A stretch of 64,000 nt of DNA, taken from UTCFX2 sp963827155 (GTDB lineage: Bacteria; Chloroflexota; Anaerolineae; Anaerolineales; UBA4823). Positions 7,915-16,373 of this stretch are shown here, one piece after another (position 1 is the first letter of the stretch; the number at the start of each line of letters is the position of its first letter). The notes below the pieces were generated by a model, which saw only the letters and a list, made by a program, of their open reading frames with translations, was not told the origin of the DNA and did not search any database. Both the position numbers and the translations under genes were made by a program. The stretch is taken from contig CAWGZV010000001.1 in NCBI GenBank assembly GCA_963827155.1, positions 372,001 to 436,000 of the forward strand, in the 5' to 3' direction.

Positions 7915-8992
7915 ATGAAAATTATGCACATCGTCGGGGCGCGCCCGAATTTTATGAAAATTGCCCCACTGATGAACGCGCTGCGGAAGCGCAGCGATCG
8001 ATTTCGAACAGCTGCTCGTGCACACCGGACAGCATTACGATTATGAGATGTCCAGCATATTTTTTGAGGAGCTGAAGCTGCCGGAGCCCGATGAATACCT
8101 TGACATCGGATCCGGCAGCCACGCGGACCAAACCGGCCGGCTGATGCTTGCCTTTGAACCAGTCATTCTGCGCCACCGGCCGGATTGGGTGGTTGTGGTT
8201 GGAGATGTGAACTCCACTCTGGCGTGCGCGCTGGTTTGTGCTAAGCTGCAGGTACCAGTGGCGCATGTGGAAGCGGGGCTGCGCTCCTGTGACCGCAGCA
8301 TGCCGGAGGAGATCAACCGCCTGCTGACCGACCAGATCGCGGATCTGCTCTTCACTCCGTCTCAGGATGCAGACATAAACCTGCTCCGGGAAGGGATCGA
8401 TCCCGAAAAAATCCACTTTGTTGGAAATGTGATGATCGATACGTTGGTGAGCATGCTGGAAGCTGCCCGCTCGAGAAAGATCCTGTCTGAGCTGGGGCTG
8501 AAAGCGCGGGGGTATATTTTAGCGACCCTCCACCGACCCGCAAATGTGGATGAATTCGAAGCGCTGCAAGAGATCCTGGCAGCCCTCGAGACCCTTGCTG
8601 AGCAAACGGAAGTAATTTTCCCGGTGCATCCTCGCACCCGGGAGCGGATTGCGCAGTTCAACCTGCAGGTTTCTAAAGTACGCCTGCTGGAACCGCTCGG
8701 TTACCTTGATTTTCTGGCGCTGACAGACGCTTCCAGGATGGTGCTGACAGATTCAGGGGGAATTCAGGAGGAGACCACTTATCTGGGGATTCCTTGTCTC
8801 ACTCTGCGCCCAAACACCGAGCGCCCTGTGACGATCACATCAGGCACCAATCGGCTGGCAGCCAGCGATCGCCGCTCGATCCTGGCAGCGGCCGCCGAGG
8901 CGGAACAGCGAAGGGGGGAGAAGACTGCGCTGCCGCTCTGGGATGGGAGAGCGGCGGAACGGATCGCAAATGTGCTGGCGCGGATGAGCTAA
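7915..8992 (+). CDS. wecB: UDP-N-acetylglucosamine 2-epimerase (one frameshift)
   Basis: The product would be about 358 residues. Residues 1-29 are read from the ATG at 7915 (MKIMHIVGARPNFMKIAPLM, the usual N-terminus) and the rest from the next frame, beginning FEQLLVHTGQHYDYEMS. The switch is at the TTT at 8002-8004; one T too many explains it. Conserved stretches follow: VVGDVNST, HVEAGLRS, MPEEINR, TLHRPANV, HPRTR, LTDSGGIQEE, and the ending used for UDP binding (TERPVTI). It interconverts UDP-GlcNAc and UDP-ManNAc for envelope polysaccharide. The 3' end overlaps the convergent ABC-F gene by four bases. Probably functional in the organism. Confidence 0.85.
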
Positions 8993-10647
8993 ATCCGGGC
9001 TGCCATTACTTCTCGCAGCGTGCCGTGGTTTGCTTCCCAGATCTGGGTGGCGAAACCATGAATAAAATATCGATCATGAGAGACGGCGATCACAGTTCCT
9101 GAGAATCCCGCAAGTGCTTTTTCAAACCTGGAACGAGAAGGGATATCCAGGTGGTTGATCGGCTCGTCAAGCAGCAGCAGGTTGCAACCGCTGGCTACCA
9201 GGCAAGCCAGCATCAGCCGCGCCCGCTCTCCAAAGGATAGCCTTTCATTTGGGATAAAAACATCATCTCCGCTGAACAGGTATTGGTGGAGGAACAGGCG
9301 CGCTTCGGTCTCGCTGAGCGGCGTTTCTCGCTGAATGGTCTGGTATGGATTCGCCGATGGGTCGAGGGTGTCCTGCTCTTGCGACATGACCCCGAGCCTG
9401 ACGCTGCTCCCAAGTCGGAATGTCCCGCCAAGAGGAGGGATTTTCCCGGCGATGGTATGAAGCAAGGTTGTCTTGCCGGTGCCGTTCGGACCGATCAGGG
9501 CCATTCGCTCTCCAAAATGGAGAGCGAATTGGGGGATGCTCAGCACTGGAGCGGAATCGTAACCTGCAATCAGGTCTTCACAAACCAGCACCCGCCGGCT
9601 GCTCTCGGGGATTTTGGTGAAATCCAGCTTCATCTGCCAGCTCTGGCGAGGTTTCTCGATCTTCTGCTCGGTTTGAAGCTTTTCAAGACGCTGTTCGATC
9701 TGCTTAGCACGCCCGATATGCTCTTTCGACCGATCTGCAAAGAATCCTTTGGCGAATTTATCGCCTGAATCTCCTTTGCCGCCCCGTTTGAACCTGGCTT
9801 TCTCCCTCACCTTTTGGGCAGCCCGCCGCAGCCTGGTAATTTCCTCGATCTGGTCGGCGTAGGCTTGTTGGTGGCGCTCCCGCTGCTGTAATTTCTGCTC
9901 CAGGTAGTCGCTGTAATTTCCAGGGTAAGAGCTCATGCGGTGGGTGGAAGGATCGATTTCCAATATCTCCGTGACCGTTCGATCGAGGAAAACCCGGTCG
10001 TGGGATACGATCAGAGCGGCGCAGCGCCGGGTGAATGTTGAATCAACCAGCCAGGTCTCAAGCCATTCCAGCATTTCAATATCCAGGTGATTTGTTGGCT
10101 CATCCAAGAAAAAGAGCTGGGGCGCCAACAGCAGCACCCCGGCCAGCGCCAAACGGGTCTTTTGACCTCCGCTCAGGTGGTTCAAGGGGGTGGTTTCGTC
10201 AAAATGGTCGAGGTCAAGCGCGGCCAGGATTGGCGCTCGCTGCGCCGATCCTGTCGATGCTGCCTGGATCGCCGAAAGGATCTGGTCATAATCCCGCTGC
10301 AGCTGGAGGTTGGATGGACTTTTCGCAAGCTCCCTGGCGAGCGTTTCGACCTTCTGGCTGAGCCCCGATAGATCGCCTGAAACTCGGTCCAGGTAGGCGG
10401 CGATCGTATCATCCGGATCAGAAGAGAGCCCTTGCGGCAGGTATCCAATCCGCAAGCCGGTTGGATTGAGCTGAATACTGCCGGAATCGGCTTGCTCTTC
10501 ACCGACCAGGATGCGAAGCAAGGTGGTCTTGCCTCCACCGTTTGGACCCACCAGCCCAACTCGCTCGCCAGGGTTGAGGTCGAATGAGATTTCCGCCAGG
10601 ATGGGTTCGATCCCATAAGATTTTGAGATAGAATTCACAGAAAGCAT
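8989..10647 (-). CDS. ABC-F family ATPase, possible ribosome-protection/antibiotic-resistance type
   Basis: 552 residues with two ABC domains and no membrane segments. Domain 1 has Walker A GPNGGGKTT (about 35-43), signature LSGGQ and Walker B FFLDEPTNHLD. Domain 2 has GPNGTGKTT, a weaker signature LSFGERA and LLLLDEPINHLD. The interdomain linker is long, basic and coiled-coil-like (EKARFKRGGKGDSGDKFAKG), as in ABC-F proteins that reach into the ribosomal E site. The 5' leader holds a strong promoter element, a 5-codon leader ORF and competing terminator and antiterminator hairpins. That is the organisation known for drug-inducible ABC-F genes. The antibiotic class, if any, cannot be read from sequence; a housekeeping translation role is the alternative. 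Confidence 0.88.
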   Translation of the reverse strand: MLSVNSISKSYGIEPILAEISFDLNPGERVGLVGPNGGGKTTLLRILVGEEQADSGSIQLNPTGLRIGYLPQGLSSDPDDTIAAYLDRVSGDLSGLSQKVETLARELAKSPSNLQLQRDYDQILSAIQAASTGSAQRAPILAALDLDHFDETTPLNHLSGGQKTRLALAGVLLLAPQLFFLDEPTNHLDIEMLEWLETWLVDSTFTRRCAALIVSHDRVFLDRTVTEILEIDPSTHRMSSYPGNYSDYLEQKLQQRERHQQAYADQIEEITRLRRAAQKVREKARFKRGGKGDSGDKFAKGFFADRSKEHIGRAKQIEQRLEKLQTEQKIEKPRQSWQMKLDFTKIPESSRRVLVCEDLIAGYDSAPVLSIPQFALHFGERMALIGPNGTGKTTLLHTIAGKIPPLGGTFRLGSSVRLGVMSQEQDTLDPSANPYQTIQRETPLSETEARLFLHQYLFSGDDVFIPNERLSFGERARLMLACLVASGCNLLLLDEPINHLDIPSRSRFEKALAGFSGTVIAVSHDRYFIHGFATQIWEANHGTLREVMAARI

Positions 10648-10684
10648 GGCATTTTCCTGAATTATTATGGATTGGGAAGAAAAT

Positions 10685-10710
10685 AAAAACCGAGGGCCGT
10701 CGCCCTCGGT
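10685..10710 (-). terminator. Attenuator terminator upstream of the ABC-F gene
   Basis: On the minus strand ACCGAGGGC (10710-10702) pairs perfectly with GCCCTCGGT (10697-10689) around a 4-base loop, followed by TTTTTATTT. It lies 38 bases before the ABC-F start codon and after the leader ORF, so it would stop transcription before the gene unless disrupted. Confidence 0.88.
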
Positions 10711-10756
10711 AAGTAAGCAAGCAGATAATTACCTGTAAGTGAGGTAACTAACCGAG
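10705..10756 (-). promoter_or_regulatory. Antiterminator pairing in the ABC-F leader
   Basis: CTCGGTTAGT (minus strand, 10756-10747) can pair with ACTTACCGAG (10714-10705), nine of ten positions. The second segment contains the first six bases of the terminator's 5' arm, so the two structures exclude each other. A ribosome stalled on the leader ORF could set which one forms. Confidence 0.55.
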
Positions 10757-10781
10757 TTGCGCTGCCCAAAATAAGCCAGTT

Positions 10782-10799
10782 TTATGCCAAATCAATCAT
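10782..10799 (-). CDS. Five-codon leader ORF (M-I-D-L-A) upstream of ABC-F
   Basis: ATG at 10799, stop TAA at 10784-10782. AAGGAG (minus strand, 10811-10806) is spaced six bases from the ATG, so initiation should be strong. The ORF is followed by the antiterminator and terminator. Known inducible ABC-F and Erm leaders have the same plan, with a ribosome stalled by drug on a very short peptide. The frame stays open further upstream, but the -10 element at 10830-10835 lies inside that extension, so only the short form should be made. Confidence 0.6.
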   Translation of the reverse strand: MIDLA

Positions 10800-10829
10800 C
10801 GCGATCTCCTTGAATGATACCCAGCAGGG

Positions 10830-10835
10830 ATTATA
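10830..10835 (-). promoter_or_regulatory. -10 element (TATAAT) for the ABC-F leader transcript
   Basis: A perfect TATAAT on the minus strand, about 30 bases before the leader ORF. No good -35 hexamer is seen at 16-18 bases. Transcription would begin near 10823. Confidence 0.5.
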
Positions 10836-11030
10836 ACATCCAACGAAAATGATCGTGATATTTGTCATGTTGAATAGGGGAGGGAATGGGGTATTCGAAC
10901 GAGGCAGCTGGTGGTTTAATCGGAAGTGCATCTGCTTGGGGAATAGTACGTAGAACAATGCCCCCAAAGTCTCTTATGATCAATCTGCCGGATAAATCAA
11001 AATATTGTCCTTACATCCAGAGGAGGAAAA

Positions 11031-11528
11031 ATGTCTAAAACCACGGACGATCTAAAAGCCGCATTTGCAGGCGAGTTTCAAGCCAACCGCCGTTACCTGG
11101 CGTATGCCAAGCAGGCGGAGAAAGAGGGCAATCCGCAAATTGCCCGCCTCTTTCGAGCAGTAGCCGCAGCAGAAACGGTGCATGCCCACAATCATTTCCG
11201 CATTCTGGGAGGTGTGGGTTCGACCGAGGATAACCTCAAAGCGGCGATATCGGGCGAAAACTACGAAGTCGAAACGATGTATCCGGAATTTATCGCGGAT
11301 GCAGAGAAAGACGGGGAGAAAAAAGCGGCGAATTCTTTCAATTGGGCCTGGGAGGTTGAGAAGGAGCACGAAATTCTCTTCAAGAAAGCGCTCGAGACGA
11401 TGGGTGCATCGGTTGGCGATCTGGAGATTTGGGTCTGCCCGGTTTGTGGTCACACCCATCTTGGAGTCCGACCCGACCGCTGCCCGGTATGTAATACGCC
11501 CGGTGAGAGGTTCGAAAAGATCGACTAG
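11031..11528 (+). CDS. Rubrerythrin
   Basis: 165 residues. An N-terminal ferritin-like diiron domain is followed by a C-terminal rubredoxin-like knuckle pair, CPVCGHTHLG and CPVCNTPGE, at about 137-160, which binds one iron. The helices show the expected Glu and ExxH ligands (AGEFQANRRY, AAAETVHAHNH, WEVEKEHE). By family it is a cytoplasmic peroxidase that protects anaerobes from hydrogen peroxide, taking electrons from rubredoxin or NADH reductases. AGAGGAGG sits before the ATG. It is monocistronic, closed by the hairpin at 11575-11610. Confidence 0.95.
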   Translation: MSKTTDDLKAAFAGEFQANRRYLAYAKQAEKEGNPQIARLFRAVAAAETVHAHNHFRILGGVGSTEDNLKAAISGENYEVETMYPEFIADAEKDGEKKAANSFNWAWEVEKEHEILFKKALETMGASVGDLEIWVCPVCGHTHLGVRPDRCPVCNTPGERFEKID

Positions 11529-11574
11529 ACGATCAGAAAGCCGACAGCATTATCGGGTTAACCACAACAATCAG

Positions 11575-11616
11575 CAGCCCCAGCGCAATATTTAGAAACA
11601 GCTGGGGCTGGATTAT
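11575..11616 (+). terminator. Terminator hairpin after rubrerythrin
   Basis: CAGCCCCAGC (11575-11584) pairs perfectly with GCTGGGGCTG (11601-11610) around a 16-base loop, followed by the T-rich GATTATTTTA. Confidence 0.65.
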
Positions 11617-11637
11617 TTTAATCAATCTGAAAAAAGT

Positions 11638-11643
11638 TATAAT
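11638..11643 (+). promoter_or_regulatory. -10 element (TATAAT) eight bases before the esterase ATG
   Basis: A perfect TATAAT ends eight bases before the ATG at 11652, and no Shine-Dalgarno sequence intervenes. The transcript would start at or next to the start codon, so a leaderless mRNA is likely. Confidence 0.45.
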
Positions 11644-11651
11644 GGGCCATC

Positions 11652-12140
11652 ATGGAACCCTTTGATCCCAAAAAATTAATCCTGATCCACGGTCTAGAGG
11701 GCAGCTCGCAAGGAGATAAGGCCCAGCTCTTGCGCCGGTTATTTCCCGAGATGCTGACCCCCGATTTTCGCGGACCGCTCGAGGACCGCATGACACTGCT
11801 GTATACCTTGCTTGGAATAACCACAGGCTGGACGATCGTCGGCTCGAGCCTGGGTGGACTGATGGCGGCGATCTTTGCCACCCGTTTCCCTGGGCAGGTC
11901 CGCAAGCTTGTCCTTCTGGCGCCTGCTCTTTTCCTGCCAGAATTTGCAGAAAATCTGCCAGACTCGGTGGACATTCCTACCGAGATTTTCCATGGTACCA
12001 GCGATGATGTAGTCCCGCTCGAGCCGACGCGTTTGCTCGCTGAAAAAGTATTCCGTAAGCTGAACTTCCATACGGTCACGGATGATCACCGGCTCTTTAA
12101 TACAATGCAGGAGATCAGCTGGAAAGAAATCCTTGATTAA
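11652..12140 (+). CDS. Small alpha/beta hydrolase (YqiA/UPF0227-like esterase)
   Basis: 162 residues. The oxyanion region LILIHGLEGSSQG is near the start, the nucleophile elbow GSSLGG at about 58-63 carries the catalytic Ser, an acid is present in HGTSDDVVPLEP, and the catalytic His is in VTDDHRLFN. This compact layout without a lid domain resembles YqiA-type esterases. The substrate is unknown. It appears to be transcribed alone from the adjacent -10 element. Confidence 0.75.
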   Translation: MEPFDPKKLILIHGLEGSSQGDKAQLLRRLFPEMLTPDFRGPLEDRMTLLYTLLGITTGWTIVGSSLGGLMAAIFATRFPGQVRKLVLLAPALFLPEFAENLPDSVDIPTEIFHGTSDDVVPLEPTRLLAEKVFRKLNFHTVTDDHRLFNTMQEISWKEILD

Positions 12141-12245
12141 GGAATTATTCATAGGGCGCGGTTTAATAGTACTAATTACCTATCTGGAAAGGGGGTTTTT
12201 TATACTAGAATAGATTTATCCGATAACATAAGAAAGGAGAACCGC

Positions 12246-13250
12246 ATGAAGATTATTTTTTCTGCGCTGACACTGACATTGATATTTACCGTGGGGGCAT
12301 CCGGTCTGCTCGTGACCGTGGCAAATGCTGCTGCTCCTGGGAGCGCCTTCTACTCGATCGATCGCGGGATCGAGGATCTGCAGATGCAGTTGACCACCAA
12401 CCCGCAAACTGCTTACAATCTTGAGTCGAAATTTGCCATCGAACGACTGCAGGAAGTGCAAACCTTGCTCAACGAAGGTCAGTCGCAATATCTGGACCAG
12501 GCAATCGCAGCGGCAGGTTTAACACTTTCTAATTTGGAAGATTCCGCGAATCTTGGGCTTACTGTCTCGCCGGAGTATATCGACACTCTCGTTAACGTCG
12601 CGTTCCAGATCCAGGCTCCCGAGGACGAGAATGAGAACGAGAATGTGAATGAGAACGAGAACGAAAATGAGAACACGAACGAGAACGAGAATGTGAATGA
12701 GAACGAGAACGGCAATGAGAATACGAACGAGAACGGCAATGAGAATACCAATGAGAACGGCAATGAGAATACCAATGAGAACGGCAATGAGAACCTCAAC
12801 GCCAACGAGCATGTCACATTCAAGCAGCCCAAGAGCGGCGCGGCTTGCGGGGGAGGCGGCGGCAGCGGCGCCAATCAACCCGCCGGGGAGAAGCTCGCGG
12901 CGGAGTTTGGGGTTGATTACGGCGATGTAATCGGTTGGTTCTGCCGGGGTTATGGTTTTGGCGAAATTAGCCTGGCTTACCTGCTCTCTCAGAAAGCAGG
13001 CGTCGATGTCGCCACGATCTTTGACCTGCGCGGCACTGGTGTAGGTTGGGGCAATATAATGAAGCAGTACAACCTGAAAGGCGTGAAGGGCAAGTCCAAC
13101 CCCAACAATCCATTCTATACTGTCCCCTCGACTACCATAACCAACCCGACGATTAATCCGTCGAGCACCACCAAAACCAATCCTGGAAAAGGGAATGGCA
13201 AGGGCAACGGAAAGGGAAATGGTAAAGGAAACAGTAAGGGGAAACCTTAA
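12246..13250 (+). CDS. Exported DUF5667 protein with Asn/Glu repeat region
   Basis: 334 residues. An N-terminal signal segment (LTLIFTVGASGLLVTVANA) is followed by a DUF5667-like helical domain (PGSAFYSIDRGIEDLQ ... LEDSANLG, about 35-100). A low-complexity stretch built almost only from Asn and Glu with some Gly and Thr spans about 125-185. A second conserved domain (EFGVDYGDVIGWFCRGYGFGEI, about 220-275) and a tail of Gly-Lys-Gly-Asn repeats complete it. It is probably secreted or cell-surface. The Asn/Glu tract is acidic and the tail basic, so the two could interact. AAAGGAG precedes the ATG, and a strong terminator follows. Confidence 0.8.
   Translation: MKIIFSALTLTLIFTVGASGLLVTVANAAAPGSAFYSIDRGIEDLQMQLTTNPQTAYNLESKFAIERLQEVQTLLNEGQSQYLDQAIAAAGLTLSNLEDSANLGLTVSPEYIDTLVNVAFQIQAPEDENENENVNENENENENTNENENVNENENGNENTNENGNENTNENGNENTNENGNENLNANEHVTFKQPKSGAACGGGGGSGANQPAGEKLAAEFGVDYGDVIGWFCRGYGFGEISLAYLLSQKAGVDVATIFDLRGTGVGWGNIMKQYNLKGVKGKSNPNNPFYTVPSTTITNPTINPSSTTKTNPGKGNGKGNGKGNGKGNSKGKP
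12711..12806 (+). repeat. 24-bp tandem repeat, four copies
   Basis: Four consecutive 24-base units starting at 12711, 12735, 12759 and 12783, each beginning GGCAATGAGAA. The second and third are identical, and the fourth has diverged in its second half. They encode an eight-residue Gly-Asn-Glu-Asn-Thr-Asn-Glu-Asn unit within a longer, less regular Asn/Glu tract from about 12628. Copy number may vary between strains. Confidence 0.9.
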
Positions 13251-13313
13251 CTGACGATCGTCGTCAACAGGCCTAAACTTTTCTGGTCCTGTAAATTTGA
13301 CAAATTCTACAAT

Positions 13314-13335
13314 CCCCGCCGAAAGGCGGGGTTTT
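13314..13335 (+). terminator. Rho-independent terminator after the DUF5667 gene
   Basis: CCCCGCC (13314-13320), loop GAAA, GGCGGGG (13325-13331), then TTTT. A compact GC-rich stem with a GNRA-type tetraloop. Confidence 0.9.
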
Positions 13336-13349
13336 GTATTCTCGCGAAT

Positions 13350-14052
13350 TCATTTATCCTGCTCTGCTGGGAATACGATCAGGGCAGGATCGACCTGACC
13401 CTGGTTTAAGACCGTTTTGCCCCCGTTCTTCCAAATTGTCACGGTTTTTCTGCCCCGCACCTGCCAGCTGTGGTCGTCAATGACCAACGCAGTATCTCCA
13501 TCGATCCCGATCATCGTAAATGACCTGGGGGTGAGCAGGCGGAAGACCTTTTTTATTATCGCTGGGAGCTCATCGAAATGCGGGATCACAAGCGAGAACG
13601 GAACCAGTCCGAACGCAGAACTGAGGTGGGGGAAGCCCGGCATTCTGGCGCCCAGGACCATCGCCCCGGCGCTGCAGCCCGCAATCAGCCCGCCAGATTG
13701 GTGCACATCCAGGATTGCCTGCCAGGCGGCAGTGTCTCGCAGAGACCGGTACAGATAATCCGGCCTGCCTCCGGAAAGGTAGACCAGGTTGGACTGGCGG
13801 ATCTTCGCCGCAAAGGCGGGATCCTTAGCATGATCGCGATCCCTGATCGGTAAGGATTTCGACCTCCACACCTAAGTGGTTGAAATGAGCAGCGCCCAGG
13901 TCTAACCAATACCGGAGCCTGTCCTCACCTTCCGTTCCGGCTGCTGTTGGAATGCAGACCACCCGAACTGGCGGCTGCAATAATTCGATCAAATAACGAT
14001 CGACGGGTTCCATTGCAGGTAAATATTCACCGCTTCCGACCAATGCTAGCAA
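13350..14052 (-). CDS. Peptidase S51/cyanophycinase-like protein (one frameshift)
   Basis: About 233 residues once two frames are joined at the TT near 13852-13853. The N-terminal part has MLALVGSGEYLPAM and CIPTAAGTEG; the second part continues LPIRDRDHAKDP, has the typical YLSGGRPDYLYRSL, and the nucleophile elbow GCSAGAMVLG with its catalytic Ser. These are the family's hallmarks (dipeptidase E and cyanophycinase). The start is a TTG at 14052, with AGAAGGAG about ten bases before. An extra T in the sequence explains the break. The substrate is unclear. Confidence 0.75.
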
Positions 14053-14186
14053 TAAACGCTCCTTCTGGTGTCTCGATCGAATTGAATCAGGTATTTAACT
14101 GGAATCTTGACCGAATCCCTGAGCCGTTCGCGCCTGTTCGGAAAGATCATCCAAACCCCAGAGCAGCCCACCAAGTTCCTATCTTA

Positions 14187-15374
14187 TCAGACAGATCCTA
14201 AATCGATGAGCCAAATGCTCTGGTCGTGAGCGGAGATGAAAGCGACATAGCGACCATCTGGGGAAACCGTCCAATCCCCATTCGAGATCTTGAATGGGGT
14301 GATCGCCGGATTGGTGATTTCTTCAACTCCCATGTTTTCAGCATCGACCTGCAGGATCTGATGATCGGATTGATCGGCGCGTAAAGGAACGATCAGCAGG
14401 TGGTTTGGATCGCGCCAGCGATAGGCTCCAAAAATATCCAGCTTCCGGCGGTCGAGAGTGCTCGTATTCAGCAGCCATAAGCCGTCCTGCTCAGGATTTC
14501 CGGAGAAAGTGGACAGGTAAGCCAGCCAGCTGCCGCCTGGAGAAAGTACCGCGCCGCGCAGCCGCTCGCCGCGGGCTATTTCGGTCGGCTGCCATTCCCC
14601 TTCGCCGTTTTCAGGAGGCGCAAAGATCCAGACCGCCTGCCCGTTGGACTCGGTTTCCAACCGACCGCTGATCAGCAAGCGACCGTCCGGGAACCAGCCG
14701 GAGATCCCCGCGGAGAGCACTTCCGCAACGGATTGAGAGCCGGAGCCGTCGAGATGGCTGATCCAGATCTGGCGTAAGGCGCTGTCGAAAGGAGGTTGGG
14801 CATTGCCTGCCGTCCAGGCTACGCGGGAATTATCGGGTGAAAAAACGACCGGACGGCCTCCATTTGGAATCAGCCAGCGCTGATTTTCTTTGAGCTGCTC
14901 GATGAGCGTTTGATCAGAGGATGGGAAAGCTCTCAGCGTCTGATCTTCAGAAAAGATCCCCAATCGTTCGCTGATAAACTCAACCTCTCCTCCTGCCACG
15001 TTGACGCCCCAAATCCCAGCTTGATCGGATGGTGAAGGCCGGTCGATAAACAAGATACGCTGACTGTCTGCGGAGAAATAGGGATTCACACAGCACCCAT
15101 CTGCCGTCAGCCTGCGCAGGACTGGGAGCGCTGTAACAGGCGAAGGTGGGAGGGTAGGTGTGCTGGGATGCCCGGTGGGCGCAGGGGTAGGGATTTCCTG
15201 ATTCTTCGGTGATTTCTCATCCGGCGGTTTTTCATCCGTGGGCTGTTTTGGAATCGAGGCAGTGTATGCACCTGGCGTCGGCAAGAGAGCCTGGGCTGGC
15301 TCTCTGATAGTCACACAGGCATTCAGCGCCAGCGCCAATACGAATGATGACAATATCCGATAAAGAATTCTCAT
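14187..15374 (-). CDS. Putative lipoprotein with WD40/TolB-like beta-propeller
   Basis: About 395 residues. The N-terminus MRILYRILSSFVLALALNAC is a lipoprotein signal with a lipobox-like LNAC. A Pro/Thr/Lys-rich linker of about 60 residues precedes repeats resembling TolB/PD40 blades (PYFSADSQRILFID, VFSPDNSRVAWTA, WFPDGRLLIS, LSPGGSWLAYLS, VSPDGRYVAFIS). The ATG at 15374 overlaps the stop of the upstream M23 peptidase gene (ATGA), so it is preferred over upstream starts; the two are translationally coupled. It is probably anchored on the outer face of the membrane. The ligand is unknown. Confidence 0.75.
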   Translation of the reverse strand: MRILYRILSSFVLALALNACVTIREPAQALLPTPGAYTASIPKQPTDEKPPDEKSPKNQEIPTPAPTGHPSTPTLPPSPVTALPVLRRLTADGCCVNPYFSADSQRILFIDRPSPSDQAGIWGVNVAGGEVEFISERLGIFSEDQTLRAFPSSDQTLIEQLKENQRWLIPNGGRPVVFSPDNSRVAWTAGNAQPPFDSALRQIWISHLDGSGSQSVAEVLSAGISGWFPDGRLLISGRLETESNGQAVWIFAPPENGEGEWQPTEIARGERLRGAVLSPGGSWLAYLSTFSGNPEQDGLWLLNTSTLDRRKLDIFGAYRWRDPNHLLIVPLRADQSDHQILQVDAENMGVEEITNPAITPFKISNGDWTVSPDGRYVAFISAHDQSIWLIDLGSV

Positions 15375-16069
15375 GGATTCCATTCCAGAGGCCAGGGATC
15401 CGGATAGTCGTTGAGCATCGGACCCCAAAATTGGACGTTGGGCTGGTCATACAGGCTTTGCCACCGGCGGGGATCGCTGAGATCTCGGGCGAAGCTGTTG
15501 CTGAATGGACCTACAAGCGCCAGGTTGTCCCAATCTGCGTCGATCAGCAGCAGAGGATTGAAAGCCTGGTTGTAGCCGCCGGCATTCCGAATCTCGAGGT
15601 GGAGGTGCGGGCGTGAACTGCAAGTCTGGTCAGGATCCCCGACTTTGGCGACGACATCGCCAGCATTGACATACTCTCCAGGCTGCAGGTTCGGTTTCTC
15701 CAGCAGATGCCCGTAGAAGGAGGCGTAACCGTTGGGATGGTCGATCATCAGGTTGTGCGGCGCCGACCCATGTTCGAGGGCATCCACCTTCGTTACTACA
15801 CCGTCTCCAATCGCCACCACCGGGTAACCGCATGGAGCGATAAAGTCGACCCCAAAATGCAGTCCCTGTCCGGCCTCATAGAAAATTCTGCGTTGGCGGT
15901 AGGCGCCGGTTGTATTCCCGTAAGCCTGTCCCATCATCCAGGTACCCGGTCCAGGCGGGTCGGCGAACGGCAGTCGAAACGGCTTATCGCCTTGCTGTGA
16001 AGCCAGAAGGGGTGGGGAGGCCTTGGCAGATCTGAGTCCAATTGTCTCAAACAACCCAAAGGCAATCAA
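15371..16069 (-). CDS. M23 family metallopeptidase
   Basis: 232 residues as drawn. The LytM-type zinc site shows in GLHFGVDFIAPCGYPV (HxxxD) and HLHLEI (HxH) near residues 92 and 159. An N-terminal hydrophobic segment (IAFGLFETIGL, extending upstream in frame) suggests export. By family it cuts peptide cross-links in peptidoglycan, though some members are inactive regulators; here the ligands are kept. The 5' end is uncertain: TTG at 16069 is the nearest usable start, but the hydrophobic frame continues about 20 codons upstream without an ATG. Confidence 0.85.
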   Translation of the reverse strand: MIAFGLFETIGLRSAKASPPLLASQQGDKPFRLPFADPPGPGTWMMGQAYGNTTGAYRQRRIFYEAGQGLHFGVDFIAPCGYPVVAIGDGVVTKVDALEHGSAPHNLMIDHPNGYASFYGHLLEKPNLQPGEYVNAGDVVAKVGDPDQTCSSRPHLHLEIRNAGGYNQAFNPLLLIDADWDNLALVGPFSNSFARDLSDPRRWQSLYDQPNVQFWGPMLNDYPDPWPLEWNP

Positions 16070-16373
16070 CCCGCCAAAAATCAGAAGGTGGAGGAATTTT
16101 AGCTTAATAATACTTTTCAGCCTTTCTTATTAACCTAAACCAGATCGAATATCTCTCAATCATATCACGGGAAAAATCCTGATGCTTAAGATCCAACGTG
16201 ATAGAGATGAACAATCGCTTATAAGATTTTTCGGGAGGAAATCAATTCGGCCAGATTTATCACGGCAAACAGGAAGAATGTTGCCCCGTTCAGACAATCC
16301 TGCCTGGGCGGGTGCTCGCGAGGGGAATGGCTTTCGCCGGTAGATGGGATGAAAATCATCCCAGATGGACAAA
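16070..16373. other. Intergenic stretch without recognised features
   Basis: About 300 bases between the ABC exporter stop and the M23 start, both on the minus strand. Part of it may encode the M23 signal segment. I see no RNA motif, repeat or convincing ORF; a 70-codon minus-strand ORF resembles nothing known. Confidence 0.5.

Noticed and set aside
10782..10967. A 61-codon minus-strand ORF ending in the M-I-D-L-A leader
   Set aside because: The TATAAT at 10830-10835 lies inside it, so the transcript would begin downstream of its start; the strong ribosome site serves only the last five codons.
16160..16372. Seventy-codon minus-strand ORF between the exporter and the M23 gene
   Set aside because: No ribosome site, unremarkable composition and no recognisable domain; it looks like a chance open frame.
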